Below, piece by piece: positions 17,573 to 27,415 of a stretch of 64,000 nucleotides of DNA. Source of the DNA: Amycolatopsis sacchari (GTDB taxonomy: Bacteria; Actinomycetota; Actinomycetes; Mycobacteriales; Pseudonocardiaceae); NCBI RefSeq assembly GCF_900114035.1, contig NZ_FORP01000001.1:434001-498000 (forward strand). The letters are read 5' to 3'. The position numbers and the translations under genes are program-made. The notes beneath the pieces were generated by a model that saw only the letters and a list, made by a program, of their open reading frames with translations, was not told the DNA's origin and did no database searches. How positions within the stretch are numbered: position 1 is the stretch's first letter; the number at the start of each line of letters is the position of its first letter.

Positions 17573-18610
17573 ATGTACGAGAAGGACGGCGAGAAGTACT
17601 TCGTGGTCGACGGGCACACCCACTTCTGGGACGCGAGCCCGGCGAACTGGGTCGAGGGGCAGGAGGAGTACGCCAAGGGCTGGATCGAGTGCTTCCACGC
17701 CTACCAGGGCCTCGGCCCGGAGGAGACGCACTGGCCCATCGACCGGTTCCAGAAGTACTCCGAGGAACTGATGATGCACGACCTGTTCGAGGCCGGGCAC
17801 GTGGACAAGGCGATCTTCCAGCCCACCAACCTGCGGCAGTGGTACCGCACCGGGTTCAACACCACCGAGACCGACGGCGCGCTCGCCGAGAAGCACCCCG
17901 GCAAGTTCCTGGTCAACACCTACTTCGACCCGCGCGAGGGCGACGCGGGCATGAAGGCGTTCACCGAACGGGTCAGGCGCTACGGCTGCAAGGGCGTCAA
18001 GCTGTACACCGCCGAGTGGCTGGGCGATTCGCGGGGCTGGTCGCTGAAGGACCCCGAGGCCGCGAAGTACCTGGAGAAGTGCGAGGAACTGGGCGTCAAG
18101 AACATCCACGTCCACAAGGGACCGACGATCTGGCCGCTGGACAAGGACGCGTTCGACGTGTCCGATGTGGACCAGGTGGCCACGAGCTTCCAGGGGCTGA
18201 ACTTCATCGTCGAGCACGTCGGCCTGCCCCGCATCGAGGACTTCTGCTTCATGGCCACGCAGGAGCGCAACGTGTACGCGGGGCTCGCCGTCGTGATCGG
18301 TGGCCTCATGCACGCCCGGCCGAAGTTCTTCGCGAAGGTCATGGGCGAGCTGATGTTCTGGCTCGGCGAGGACAAGCTGGTCTTCGGCGCGGACTACGCC
18401 ATCTGGGAGCCGAAGTGGCAGGTCGAGGGGTTCGTGGACTGGAACATGCCGGCCGACGAGGAGCTGTCGGACTTCCCGCCGCTGACCGTCGACCAGAAGA
18501 AGAAGATCCTCGGCCTGAACGCGGCCCGGCTCTACGACATCGAGGTACCCGAAGAGCTGCGGCTGCGGGCACCACAGGTGGTCGAGCCGGTCGGCGTGCC
18601 GAACCCGTGA
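17573..18610 (+). CDS. Amidohydrolase-family protein of the monooxygenase operon
   Basis: A 345-residue TIM-barrel metal hydrolase of the amidohydrolase-2 type. The N-terminal metal motif HTH (His15, His17 in VDGHTHFWD), a Lys in CKGVKLYTAEW, the histidine-rich IHVHKGPTIW, EHVGLPR and the late Asp in GADYAIWEP are all seen. Homologues are regular members of prmABCD/mimABCD loci, but their role is unsettled; it might act on an oxidised intermediate or in enzyme maturation. Its stop overlaps the next GTG start. Confidence 0.88.
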   Translation: MYEKDGEKYFVVDGHTHFWDASPANWVEGQEEYAKGWIECFHAYQGLGPEETHWPIDRFQKYSEELMMHDLFEAGHVDKAIFQPTNLRQWYRTGFNTTETDGALAEKHPGKFLVNTYFDPREGDAGMKAFTERVRRYGCKGVKLYTAEWLGDSRGWSLKDPEAAKYLEKCEELGVKNIHVHKGPTIWPLDKDAFDVSDVDQVATSFQGLNFIVEHVGLPRIEDFCFMATQERNVYAGLAVVIGGLMHARPKFFAKVMGELMFWLGEDKLVFGADYAIWEPKWQVEGFVDWNMPADEELSDFPPLTVDQKKKILGLNAARLYDIEVPEELRLRAPQVVEPVGVPNP

Positions 18611-19280
18611 CAGCCGAGGAGGTGTGGTCCGCACTGGCGACCGTCCGCGATCCGGAACTGGACGAGCCGCTGACGGACCTCGGTTTCGTCGCGAGGTGCG
18701 AGGTCCGGGGCACGCGGGCGTACGTCGAGCTGCGGTTGCCGACGTACTTCTGCGCCCCGAACTTCGCGTTCCTCATGGTCGCGGACGCCTACGACGCGGT
18801 GTCCGCGGTCGCCGAGCCGGAAGTCGTGCTGCTGGACCACTTCGCGGCGGAGGCGATCAACCGGGGTGTCGCGGCGCGGGCGGGGTTCGTCGCCTCGTTC
18901 GAGGGGGAGGCGGTCGCCGAGCTGGACGCACTGCGCGCCGACTTCCTGCGCAAGGCCGTGTTCGCGGGCACCGACCGGGTGTGCCGCGCGCTGCGGTCGG
19001 CCGGGGTCGAGGTCACTCCGGCGCTCACCCTCGGCGACGTCCCGCCGAGCGCCGACCTCGACCGCCTGCGGGCCCGCCGCCGTGAACTGGGGCTGCCCGC
19101 GGGCGACGACGCGCCGCTGCTGGTCGACCCGGGCAGCGGCGGCGGGATCGGGCCGGGACAGGTGCGGCGGCACCTCGCGGTCGCCCGGCTCACCCGCACC
19201 AGCATGGAGGCCAACTCGGGGGTGTGCCGCGGGATGCTGCGCGTGCGCTACCCGGGGATCGCGGAAGAGGAGGGCACGGG

Positions 19281-19284
<4 letters not shown>
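18607..19284 (+). CDS. DUF59 (MIP18-like) protein of the monooxygenase operon
   Basis: A 225-residue protein whose first 90 residues match DUF59: WSALATVRDPELDEPLTDLGFV followed by a YFCAPNFAF segment with the conserved-position Cys. DUF59 proteins generally take part in iron-sulfur or metal-centre assembly. The C-terminal half has no recognised domain but has the basic SMEANSGVCRGMLRVRYPG with another Cys. The start overlaps the amidohydrolase stop, and the stop overlaps the dehydrogenase ATG, so it is tightly coupled. A role in loading PrmA iron or the PrmB cluster is a reasonable inference. Confidence 0.85.
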
Positions 19285-22008
<2,724 letters not shown>

Positions 22009-22492
22009 TGGGGCGCCTCGGCTTGGTCGCGCTGGGCCGCGGGGGCTGGCTCGGTCGTGCTGAGCCGCCCTCAGGCCGACTACCCGGCTGATCGTTTGCC
22101 AGGCCCGCGGGTCGCGCGGTCGCGGCTTCCGCGGGCGTTGCTTGCCCGGGCCCTTCATCCGGGCAACGGAGGCTTCGGGTGGGTCATTCGCCCGGGCCTC
22201 GTGGGCCGGGAGGTTGGGGTTCGAGGCAGCTCCTTCGCCAGGCCGTGGGCCGGGAGGCCGGGGTTTTGGGTGAGCTCGTTCGGCCGGACCTGGTCGGCGG
22301 CGGGAGTGGTCGGGCAGCGGGGCTTGGGGCGGCTTCGTCCGCCAGGCCGTGGGCCTCAGCCACCCGGAGCCCGTCGGCAGGGTCGGGTCGTTCCTCTCGC
22401 CCCGTCGGTGAGCTGGGCGGCTGAGGCCCCGGCGCTCTCGTTCCCCCAAGCTCCAGGGTGAGAGTTCGCCTCCGCCGTGGTACTCCTCGATC
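22009..22492. other. Intergenic region with imperfect direct repeats
   Basis: No convincing gene. The only long ORF (22057-22461) has a low-complexity Arg/Gly/Pro composition. The DNA contains repeated modules: CGCCAGGCCGTGGGCC at about 22236-22251 and again near 22340-22354, and GGGCCGGGAGG followed by GGGGTT twice around 22203-22265. This looks like a degenerating repeat tract after the GroEL gene. Confidence 0.5.
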
Positions 22493-23482
22493 ATGGATCC
22501 GGTATGGGCACTGCGGCAGATCGCGTTCCACCTCGAGCGATCCGGCGCGCCCACCTACCGGGTGCGGGCGTTCCGCCGGGCCGCGGCGGTGGTCGAGGAG
22601 CTACCGGCGGGGGAGCTGGCGGAACGCGTCGCGGCCGGGACGCTCAAGGCCCTGCCGGGGATCGGTGACGCGACGGCGCAAGTGATCACGCAGGCCGCGG
22701 CAGGGGAGGAACCGGCGTATCTCACGAAGCTGGTCTCCTCGGCTGCTCCGCCAACCGATTCCGCCCTACGCACAGCGCTGCGGGGCGACTGCCACACGCA
22801 TTCCGACTGGTCGGACGGTGGCAGCCCGCCACGCGAGATGGCGGAGGCGGCCAGGGCGCTGGGGCACGAGTGGATCGCGCTCACGGACCACTCGCCGCGC
22901 CTGACGGTGGCGCGCGGCCTGTCGCCCGAGCGGCTTGAGGCGCAGCTGGCGCTGGTGGAGGAGCTGAACGCCGAGCTGGCGCCGTTCCGGATCCTGACGG
23001 GCATCGAGGTCGACATCCTGGAGGACGGCTCCCTCGATCAGCGGGACGACCTGCTGGGCAGGCTCGACGTCGTGGTCGCGAGCGTGCATTCGCTGCTGCG
23101 CATGCCCGCGAAGGAGATGACGGCCCGCATGATCGAGGCGGTGCGCAATCCGCACACGGACGTGCTGGGCCACTGCACCGGTCGCCTGATCACAGGCCGC
23201 GGCCGCCCCCAGTCGACGTTCGACGCCCACGCGGTCTTCACCGCCTGCCGTGACGCGGGTACCGCGGTGGAGATCAACTGCCGCCCAGAACGCCAAGACC
23301 CACCCGACGACCTGCTGTCCCTGGCGGCCTCGCTGGGCTGCGACTTCGCCATCGACACGGACGCCCACGCGCCGGGCCAGCTGGACTGGCTGACGTCGGG
23401 CTGCCTGCGCGCGGAGGCGCTGGACATCGGCCCGGAACGCGTGATCAATTCCCGAACAGCGGCAGAGATTACAGGCGCCTGA
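22493..23482 (+). CDS. HhH-PHP domain phosphoesterase
   Basis: A 329-residue protein. Residues about 1-75 resemble the helix-hairpin-helix N-terminal module of PolX-type polymerases (AFRRAAAVVEELP; LKALPGIGDATAQVI). Residues about 97-329 form a PHP hydrolase domain with metal motifs DCHTHSDWSDG, ALTDHSPRL, GIEVDILEDG, VASVHSLL, HCTGR and DTDAHAPGQLD. It lacks the polymerase domain itself, so it is like a PolX with head and tail but no palm. A DNA-related 3' phosphatase or nuclease role is possible; histidinol-phosphatase-like activity is an alternative. Confidence 0.85.
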   Translation: MDPVWALRQIAFHLERSGAPTYRVRAFRRAAAVVEELPAGELAERVAAGTLKALPGIGDATAQVITQAAAGEEPAYLTKLVSSAAPPTDSALRTALRGDCHTHSDWSDGGSPPREMAEAARALGHEWIALTDHSPRLTVARGLSPERLEAQLALVEELNAELAPFRILTGIEVDILEDGSLDQRDDLLGRLDVVVASVHSLLRMPAKEMTARMIEAVRNPHTDVLGHCTGRLITGRGRPQSTFDAHAVFTACRDAGTAVEINCRPERQDPPDDLLSLAASLGCDFAIDTDAHAPGQLDWLTSGCLRAEALDIGPERVINSRTAAEITGA

Positions 23483-23508
23483 ATTCGTCTTCGTGAAATC
23501 CCGGAGCT

Positions 23509-25071
23509 GTGGCACAATACTGGCCTGTTGTGAATGAATCGATGAAAGCCGGGAGCCGGGAGTGGCTCGCGTTGCTGGTGGTGGTATCGCCGGTGACCGC
23601 GGTCGCGATCGGCGGTACCAGCCTCTTGCTTGCCTTACCGCAGCTCAGCGTCGATCTGGGGGCGTCAAGCACCGAACAGCTGTGGATCGTCGACATCTAT
23701 GCGTTCATGGTGGCGGGATTCGTCGCGATGATGGGCGCGGTTGGCGATTGGATCGGTCACAAGAGGCTTCTTCTCCTCTCGGCAACGGTGTATGCGGGCG
23801 GCTCGCTGATTGCGGCCTTCAGCACGAGTGTCGGCATGTTGATCGCGTCAAGGGCTCTCATGGGAATTGCGGGAGCCGCATTGTTGTCCGCCACTCTCAC
23901 ACTCGTCAGTGCGATTTTTCATGATCCCCATCAGAGGGCGGTGGGCATCACCGTTCGGGCGAGTGCGGTATTGCTGGGAGCAGCCGCGGGTCCCGTTGTC
24001 GGCGGAATCCTCCTGGAATGGTTCTGGTGGGGCGCTGTGCTGATGGTGGGGCCGGTCATGGTGGCTTTTCTGCTGATCATCGGCCCGTTCGTGTTGCCCG
24101 AACCGCCATCTCCGGCCCGACGAGCGCGTATCGACGTGGTCAGCGCGGGATTGGCCCTCGCAGCGGTTCTGCCGACCGTCTACGGCCTCAAACAGCTGGC
24201 CCGCGACGGATGGAGTTTAGTCGTAGGAGTTGCGATCGTCGGTGGTCTCGTGTTCGGCCTCGTGTTCTGTGTGAGGCAACTGAACCTGCGTGTGCCCTTG
24301 CTCGAGCTCCGCTGGTTCCGCGACCGGCGTTTCGGCGCCATGTCCCTGATCGTCCTAGTTGGCACCACGTTACTCACAGGTATCAGTCTTTTCATCCCGA
24401 TCTACCTGCAGTCGGTGGCTGACTTCACCCCGATGGCTGCCGGCTTGCTGCTGGTCCCCCAGTCCATCGCGACCGTCGCGTCGACATTGACGTTACCGCG
24501 CCTGGCCAAACGCCTGCGCCTCCTTTGGGTGTCGGGAGCTGGGACGGCAGTAGCGATGGTGGGCTGCTTGCTGCTGGCGCTGGGGGCACTTCAGGCATGG
24601 ATATCGGTGCTGATCGTCGGTTCGATGCTGATTTCGATGGGAGTCGTCTGGTTGACGGCACTGGGCACCGTGTTCATCATGAACGCTGCGCCGCAGGGGC
24701 TGGCGGGAACAGCCTCTGCCATCGTGTCGACCAACAACACCTTCGGTGGCGCGTTAGGGCTCGCCGTGCTCGGAAGCATCGGCTTTGGCTTGTACCGGGC
24801 TCAGTTGGTTGTCCCCGCTGGTATACCCGCTGGTGCCGTGACGACCGCGCGGGAGACGGTCAGCGGAGCAAACGCGGTTGCGCAGGGGCTGCCGGCAGGG
24901 CCTGCAGCTGAGCTGCTCGGCTCAGCACACAGCGCGTTCGCGCAGGGCATGGCCGTGGTCAGCATGATCAGTGCAGTCCTGCTGATCGCCTGCGCGGTAC
25001 TCGTCGCGGTGGTGTTTGCCAAGCGGCGGGAGCCCGCGAACGCCCGGGTGGAGGTTGTAGCCGGGGACTGA
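23509..25071 (+). CDS. MFS drug-efflux transporter rich in TTA codons
   Basis: A 520-residue, 14-helix major facilitator of the EmrB/QacA/SmvA drug:proton antiporter type (GGTSLLLALPQLSVDL in helix 1; loop GDWIGHKR; RALMGIAGAALLSATLTLV). Base composition is clearly lower in GC than the flanking genes, and five TTA leucine codons occur at 23635, 24217, 24370, 24493 and 24754. The start is uncertain: GTG 23509, GTG 23530 or ATG 23542, none with a good ribosome site. CACAAT at 23512 could be a -10, suggesting a near-leaderless message from 23530. The gene looks horizontally acquired and, if the host has a streptomycete-like rare tRNA, developmentally limited in translation. Confidence 0.9.
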   Translation: MAQYWPVVNESMKAGSREWLALLVVVSPVTAVAIGGTSLLLALPQLSVDLGASSTEQLWIVDIYAFMVAGFVAMMGAVGDWIGHKRLLLLSATVYAGGSLIAAFSTSVGMLIASRALMGIAGAALLSATLTLVSAIFHDPHQRAVGITVRASAVLLGAAAGPVVGGILLEWFWWGAVLMVGPVMVAFLLIIGPFVLPEPPSPARRARIDVVSAGLALAAVLPTVYGLKQLARDGWSLVVGVAIVGGLVFGLVFCVRQLNLRVPLLELRWFRDRRFGAMSLIVLVGTTLLTGISLFIPIYLQSVADFTPMAAGLLLVPQSIATVASTLTLPRLAKRLRLLWVSGAGTAVAMVGCLLLALGALQAWISVLIVGSMLISMGVVWLTALGTVFIMNAAPQGLAGTASAIVSTNNTFGGALGLAVLGSIGFGLYRAQLVVPAGIPAGAVTTARETVSGANAVAQGLPAGPAAELLGSAHSAFAQGMAVVSMISAVLLIACAVLVAVVFAKRREPANARVEVVAGD

Positions 25072-25143
25072 CGTTTGTCGTACAGCCGTGAGCTGCGGGA
25101 ACAGGCATGATGGGAGGCCGGAAGCTCAACGGAGAGGCTCACG

Positions 25144-25455
25144 ATGTACCGCATGACCGTCGTCTACGACCGGCCTGCCGAGCCGGACGCGTTCGTCGCC
25201 CACTACCGGGACGTGCACGCTCCGCTTGTGGCCGCGCTGCCCAACCTCCTGGCGTTCGAGTGGGGCCTCTGCGAGAGCCCGGACGGCACGACGCCCGACC
25301 ACTTCCTCATCGCCGTGCTGGACTGGGAGAGCAAGGATGACGCGCTCGCCTCGCTGGGTACCGACGCCGGGCGGGCGGCCGGTGCCGACGTGGCCAACTT
25401 CGCCAAGCCGGGCGAGTTCCACACCAGCTTCGCCGAGGTGACCAAGGTCGTCTAG
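25144..25455 (+). CDS. EthD-family small protein
   Basis: A 103-residue ferredoxin-like-fold protein of the EthD/dimeric alpha-beta barrel type (VVYDRPAEPDAFVAHYRDVHAPL at the N-terminus, quoted in part; FEWGLCES; HFLIAVLDWESKDDALASL). Homologues bind or transform small hydrophobic molecules, and EthD itself assists a P450 ether-degrading system. AGAGG precedes the ATG. It ends in a strong bidirectional terminator shared with rpmJ. No pathway partner is adjacent. Confidence 0.85.
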   Translation: MYRMTVVYDRPAEPDAFVAHYRDVHAPLVAALPNLLAFEWGLCESPDGTTPDHFLIAVLDWESKDDALASLGTDAGRAAGADVANFAKPGEFHTSFAEVTKVV

Positions 25456-25460
25456 GAACG

Positions 25461-25496
25461 ACGGGAGCCCCGTGGCGCGCACCACGGGGCTCCCGT
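25461..25496. terminator. Strong bidirectional terminator hairpin
   Basis: ACGGGAGCCCCGTGG pairs perfectly with CCACGGGGCTCCCGT across a 6-base loop, 5 bp after the EthD-like stop and 11 bp after the rpmJ stop on the other strand. The 15-bp GC stem between convergent genes fits rho-independent termination in both directions. Confidence 0.9.
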
Positions 25497-25506
25497 TCCT
25501 GAAAAG

Positions 25507-25629
25507 TCAGCCCTGCCGGGTGTTCCAGCGGGGGTCACGCTTGTTGATCACGAACGTGTGCCCGCGCCGCCGTACGACGATCGAACCCGGCTTCTGCTTG
25601 AGCGACCTGACCGAACTCCTGGCCTTCAT
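25507..25629 (-). CDS. rpmJ: 50S ribosomal protein L36, zinc-independent (type B) paralogue
   Basis: A 40-residue basic protein ([33 protein letters not shown]). It is the L36 form without the Cys-x2-Cys...Cys-x4-His zinc ribbon, longer than the typical 37-residue housekeeping L36. In streptomycetes and mycobacteria such C-minus paralogues are induced by zinc limitation through Zur. AAAGGAG lies upstream of the ATG. I found no clear Zur box, so zinc control here is an inference from family. Confidence 0.93.
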   Translation of the reverse strand: MKARSSVRSLKQKPGSIVVRRRGHTFVINKRDPRWNTRQG

Positions 25630-25905
25630 GCTCGCTCCTTTCTCTCGCACCCGGAATAACAACGGCACCCCTGGGGACATTCCCCGTGCGGGCTCATCGC
25701 GAACCGATCGGCGGGGCAGCGCCTCCGGTGCGCGGAACCGATCGGCGGGGCTTCGTTCGGGGCGTCGCATCGGTGCACCCGGGCTGCGCCGCGCACGGGG
25801 TTGATGCTCGTCTTGAGCCGCTTGGTGATTCGGTCAGGGGGCGGACGGGCGGCTCCGGCGGCTGCCCGATGATGCGCGCGGCCCACTGCGGTGAGAAGTG
25901 CCACG

Positions 25906-25937
25906 GCCAGTCGGTCCGGAGCGCCGGACCGACTGGC
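25906..25937. repeat. Perfect 14-bp inverted repeat (hairpin)
   Basis: GCCAGTCGGTCCGG and CCGGACCGACTGGC pair perfectly around the tetraloop AGCG. There is no T-run, and it is upstream of both divergent genes, so it is not an obvious terminator for either. It could be a protein-binding site, a transcript leader structure or a remnant of a mobile element. Confidence 0.75.
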
Positions 25938-26062
25938 ACCCGAGTTGAGCCACCCGCGCGTTCCCACCGAAGCCAAACCCCGCGAGCCACCGCCGTGTCA
26001 ACCCGCCGGAAGTCGGGTCCCTCCGGCGGATCCCATCGGTGAGGTACCCACCAACCGGCCTC

Positions 26063-26091
26063 TTGCTCGGTTGGTCCAGACCATGCATACT
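26063..26091 (+). promoter_or_regulatory. Predicted promoter of the GH30-GH18 pair overlapping a DasR-type site
   Basis: TTGCTC (-35) and CATACT (-10) are 17 bp apart, 44 bp upstream of the GH30 ATG. Between them lies TGGTCCAGACCA (26072-26083), which matches 11 of 12 bases of the streptomycete DasR/chitinase element TGGTCTAGACCA. A repressor bound there would block the promoter, fitting control by chitin-derived aminosugars. Confidence 0.65.
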
Positions 26092-26134
26092 TCGTTGTCA
26101 CCTCGAACAAAACGACGCTCAGGTGGTGACACCG

Positions 26135-27400
26135 ATGTCTCCCCGCCGCACGTCCGTCCTGCTCGCGACCGCACTCCTCGGCCTCCTCCTGATCGGTCCC
26201 GCCCCGGCCACCGCCGCCGGGACGACCGTCAACGTCTGGCTCACCACGACCGACGACGCCCGCGGCGTGAACGTCACCCGCGGGCTGCAGCAGCAGACCC
26301 CGATCGCCTTCACGGCCGGCACCGGTAGCGGCGGGCAGACCATCACCGTCAACGAGAACACGACCTACCAGACCTTCGAGGGCGGCGGCGCCTCCTTCAC
26401 CGACACCGCGGCCTGGCTGATGAACTCCAGCGGCGCCCTCTCGCAAACCACCCGCGACGACACCATGCGCAGACTCTTCGACCCGGACACGGGCATCGGC
26501 CTGAGCTTCGTGCGCAACCCTATGGGCTCCTCCGGCCTGGCCCGCTTCGGCTACACCTACGGCGACGTCCCCGCCGGACAAACCGACCCCGGCCTCGCCA
26601 ACTTCACGATCGCCCACGACCTCGCCGACGTGGTGCCCCTGACGAAGCAGGCGAAGCAGCTCAACCCCGCCCTCAAACTCATGGGCACCCCCTGGACCGC
26701 CCCCGCCTGGATGAAGGACAACGACAACCTCGCCCAGGGCTGGCTCGAAGCCCAGTACTACCGGGCCTACGCCGCCTACGGCGCCCCGACCGTCGACGAC
26801 GCCTCGATCCGCAACGACCCGTTGTTCGGCGGCATCGCCTGGCACGGCTACGGCGGCGACGTCGCCCAGCAGACCACCGTCCACAACCAGTACCCCTGGC
26901 CCCACTTCGGTGGCTGCGGCACCTGCACCGGCCTCATCCCCGTCCACAATGGAGACTCTCGGCACGGTCAGGTCGACTACACCGTCGAGTACTACGACAT
27001 GGGGCACCTGACGAAGTTCGTCCGGCCCGGCGCGGTGCGCATCGACTCCCGCAACGTCGCCTGGCGCAACCCCGACGGCTCCAAGGCCCTGATCGCCTGC
27101 AACACCACCGGCAGCACGTGGCCGGGCACCCCGACGAGCCCGACGGGACCCATCACCGGCATCGGCGGCAAGTGCCTCGACGTCAAGGACCGGTCGACCG
27201 CCGACGGTGCCCAGCTCCAGCTGTGGGACTGCGGCGGCACCCCCAACCAGCAACGGGTGGTCAGCGCCGCCCGCGACGTCGTCAATCCCGCTGCGAACAA
27301 ATGCCTCGACGCGACCGGGCAGAGCTCGGCCGACGGCACCCGGCCGCAGATCTGGACCTGCACCGGCGGCAGCAACCAGAAGTGGACCGTCCCCGTCTGA
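26135..27400 (+). CDS. Degenerate secreted GH30 protein with ricin-type lectin domain
   Basis: A 421-residue exported protein: signal peptide (SVLLATALLGLLLIGPAPATAA), a GH30-like region (YQTFEGGGASFTDTAAWL; LSFVRNPMGSS; LMGTPWTAPAWMKDN) and a C-terminal ricin-B-like module (GGKCLDVKDRSTADGAQLQLW). Compared with intact GH30 enzymes, the sequence jumps from AYAAYG to APTVDDASIRND, losing the segment with the acid/base Glu (NEP). It jumps again from HNQYPW to HFGGCGTCTG, losing the nucleophile Glu region (TEHSGG). Both losses are in frame, so the ORF is open but should be catalytically dead. It precedes the GH18 gene by 15 bp. It might persist as a carbohydrate-binding protein, or be a pseudogene in progress. 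Confidence 0.8.
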   Translation: MSPRRTSVLLATALLGLLLIGPAPATAAGTTVNVWLTTTDDARGVNVTRGLQQQTPIAFTAGTGSGGQTITVNENTTYQTFEGGGASFTDTAAWLMNSSGALSQTTRDDTMRRLFDPDTGIGLSFVRNPMGSSGLARFGYTYGDVPAGQTDPGLANFTIAHDLADVVPLTKQAKQLNPALKLMGTPWTAPAWMKDNDNLAQGWLEAQYYRAYAAYGAPTVDDASIRNDPLFGGIAWHGYGGDVAQQTTVHNQYPWPHFGGCGTCTGLIPVHNGDSRHGQVDYTVEYYDMGHLTKFVRPGAVRIDSRNVAWRNPDGSKALIACNTTGSTWPGTPTSPTGPITGIGGKCLDVKDRSTADGAQLQLWDCGGTPNQQRVVSAARDVVNPAANKCLDATGQSSADGTRPQIWTCTGGSNQKWTVPV

Positions 27401-27415
27401 ACAAAGGAAGTTCCC

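Larger units (their letters stand above)
25630..26134. other. Divergent intergenic region between rpmJ and the glycoside hydrolases
   Basis: About 500 bp without a supportable gene. It contains a 17-bp direct repeat (GAACCGATCGGCGGGGC at 25702-25718 and 25736-25752), a strong hairpin at 25906-25937, and near its right end a promoter-like segment with a DasR-type site. The start-proximal part upstream of rpmJ has AAAGGAG and an AT-rich patch that probably holds the rpmJ promoter. Confidence 0.6.

Noticed and set aside
22057-22461. Open reading frame of 134 codons after the GroEL gene
   Set aside because: Composition is Arg/Gly/Pro-rich with no hydrophobic periodicity, and it spans internal DNA repeats; no ribosome site was seen.
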